Shown here: in pieces, positions 5,100 through 5,159 of the stretch | How positions within the stretch are numbered: the stretch's first letter is position 1 | Layout: each line of letters opens with the position of its first letter | NCBI GenBank assembly: GCA_029052085.1 | Contig: JAIDJS010000006.1 | Span: 1-5,159 of the forward strand | DNA: 5,159 nt | Source of the DNA: Eubacterium sp. | Lineage (GTDB): Bacteria > Bacillota > Clostridia > Oscillospirales > Acutalibacteraceae | Direction: 5' to 3' | The notes under the pieces: model-generated | The model's database searches: none | What the model was told of the DNA's origin: nothing | The model's input: only the letters and a program-made list of their open reading frames with translations | Position numbers and translations under genes: made by a program

Positions 5100-5159
5100 T
5101 ACCCATCATTCCTAAATGTGAAAATTAAGCATAATCTGCCATTACTATCTAAATATATT

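Noticed and set aside
5100..5159. Candidate alr promoter (minus-strand TATGCT or TTAATT as -10)
   Set aside because: No acceptable -35 box lies at the right spacing within the window and the hexamer matches are poor, so it is not listed as a feature.

Overview
The window is about 5.2 kb of AT-rich chromosomal DNA from a low-GC Gram-positive bacterium. The best guess is an anaerobic Clostridia lineage (Ruminococcus/Oscillospiraceae-like). The clues are AT-rich codon use, AGGA-type ribosome binding sites, sigma-A promoters with extended -10 boxes, and the family mix: ROK kinase, FliB-like Cys protein, GNAT_C acyltransferase and alanine racemase. It looks like ordinary chromosome. I see no mobile elements, tRNA/rRNA genes, CRISPR arrays or phage genes.

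Layout from left to right. (1) 1-98: an AT-rich leader with the rnhA promoter, and perhaps the -35 box of a leftward promoter whose -10 lies off the window. (2) 99-533, plus strand: ribonuclease HI (rnhA), with all catalytic residues. (3) 511-1947, minus strand: a two-gene operon made of a single-pass membrane protein with an ExbD/TolR-like outer domain, followed by a two-domain GNAT-like acyltransferase. The operon runs head-on into rnhA and the two coding regions overlap by 23 bp. The apparent rnhA terminator lies inside the acyltransferase coding sequence. (4) 1948-2071: a compact divergent promoter region with two strong extended -10 promoters whose -35 boxes form a small palindrome. (5) 2072-2953, plus strand: a ROK-family sugar kinase, followed at once by a strong intrinsic terminator. 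(6) 2973-5099, minus strand: alanine racemase (alr), then a FliB/CxxCxxCC-type cysteine-cluster protein 12 nt downstream. The last codons of the FliB-like gene are built from the kinase terminator hairpin.

Functionally these are unrelated housekeeping units: RNA-DNA hybrid removal, sugar phosphorylation and D-alanine supply for the cell wall. Two poorly characterised proteins ride in operons with or beside them. I found no clear new multi-gene system. The points most worth a second look are the tight antisense packing (terminators embedded in opposite-strand coding sequence, an 11-bp hairpin early in the acyltransferase mRNA) and the unstudied pairing of an ExbD-like membrane protein with an acyltransferase.
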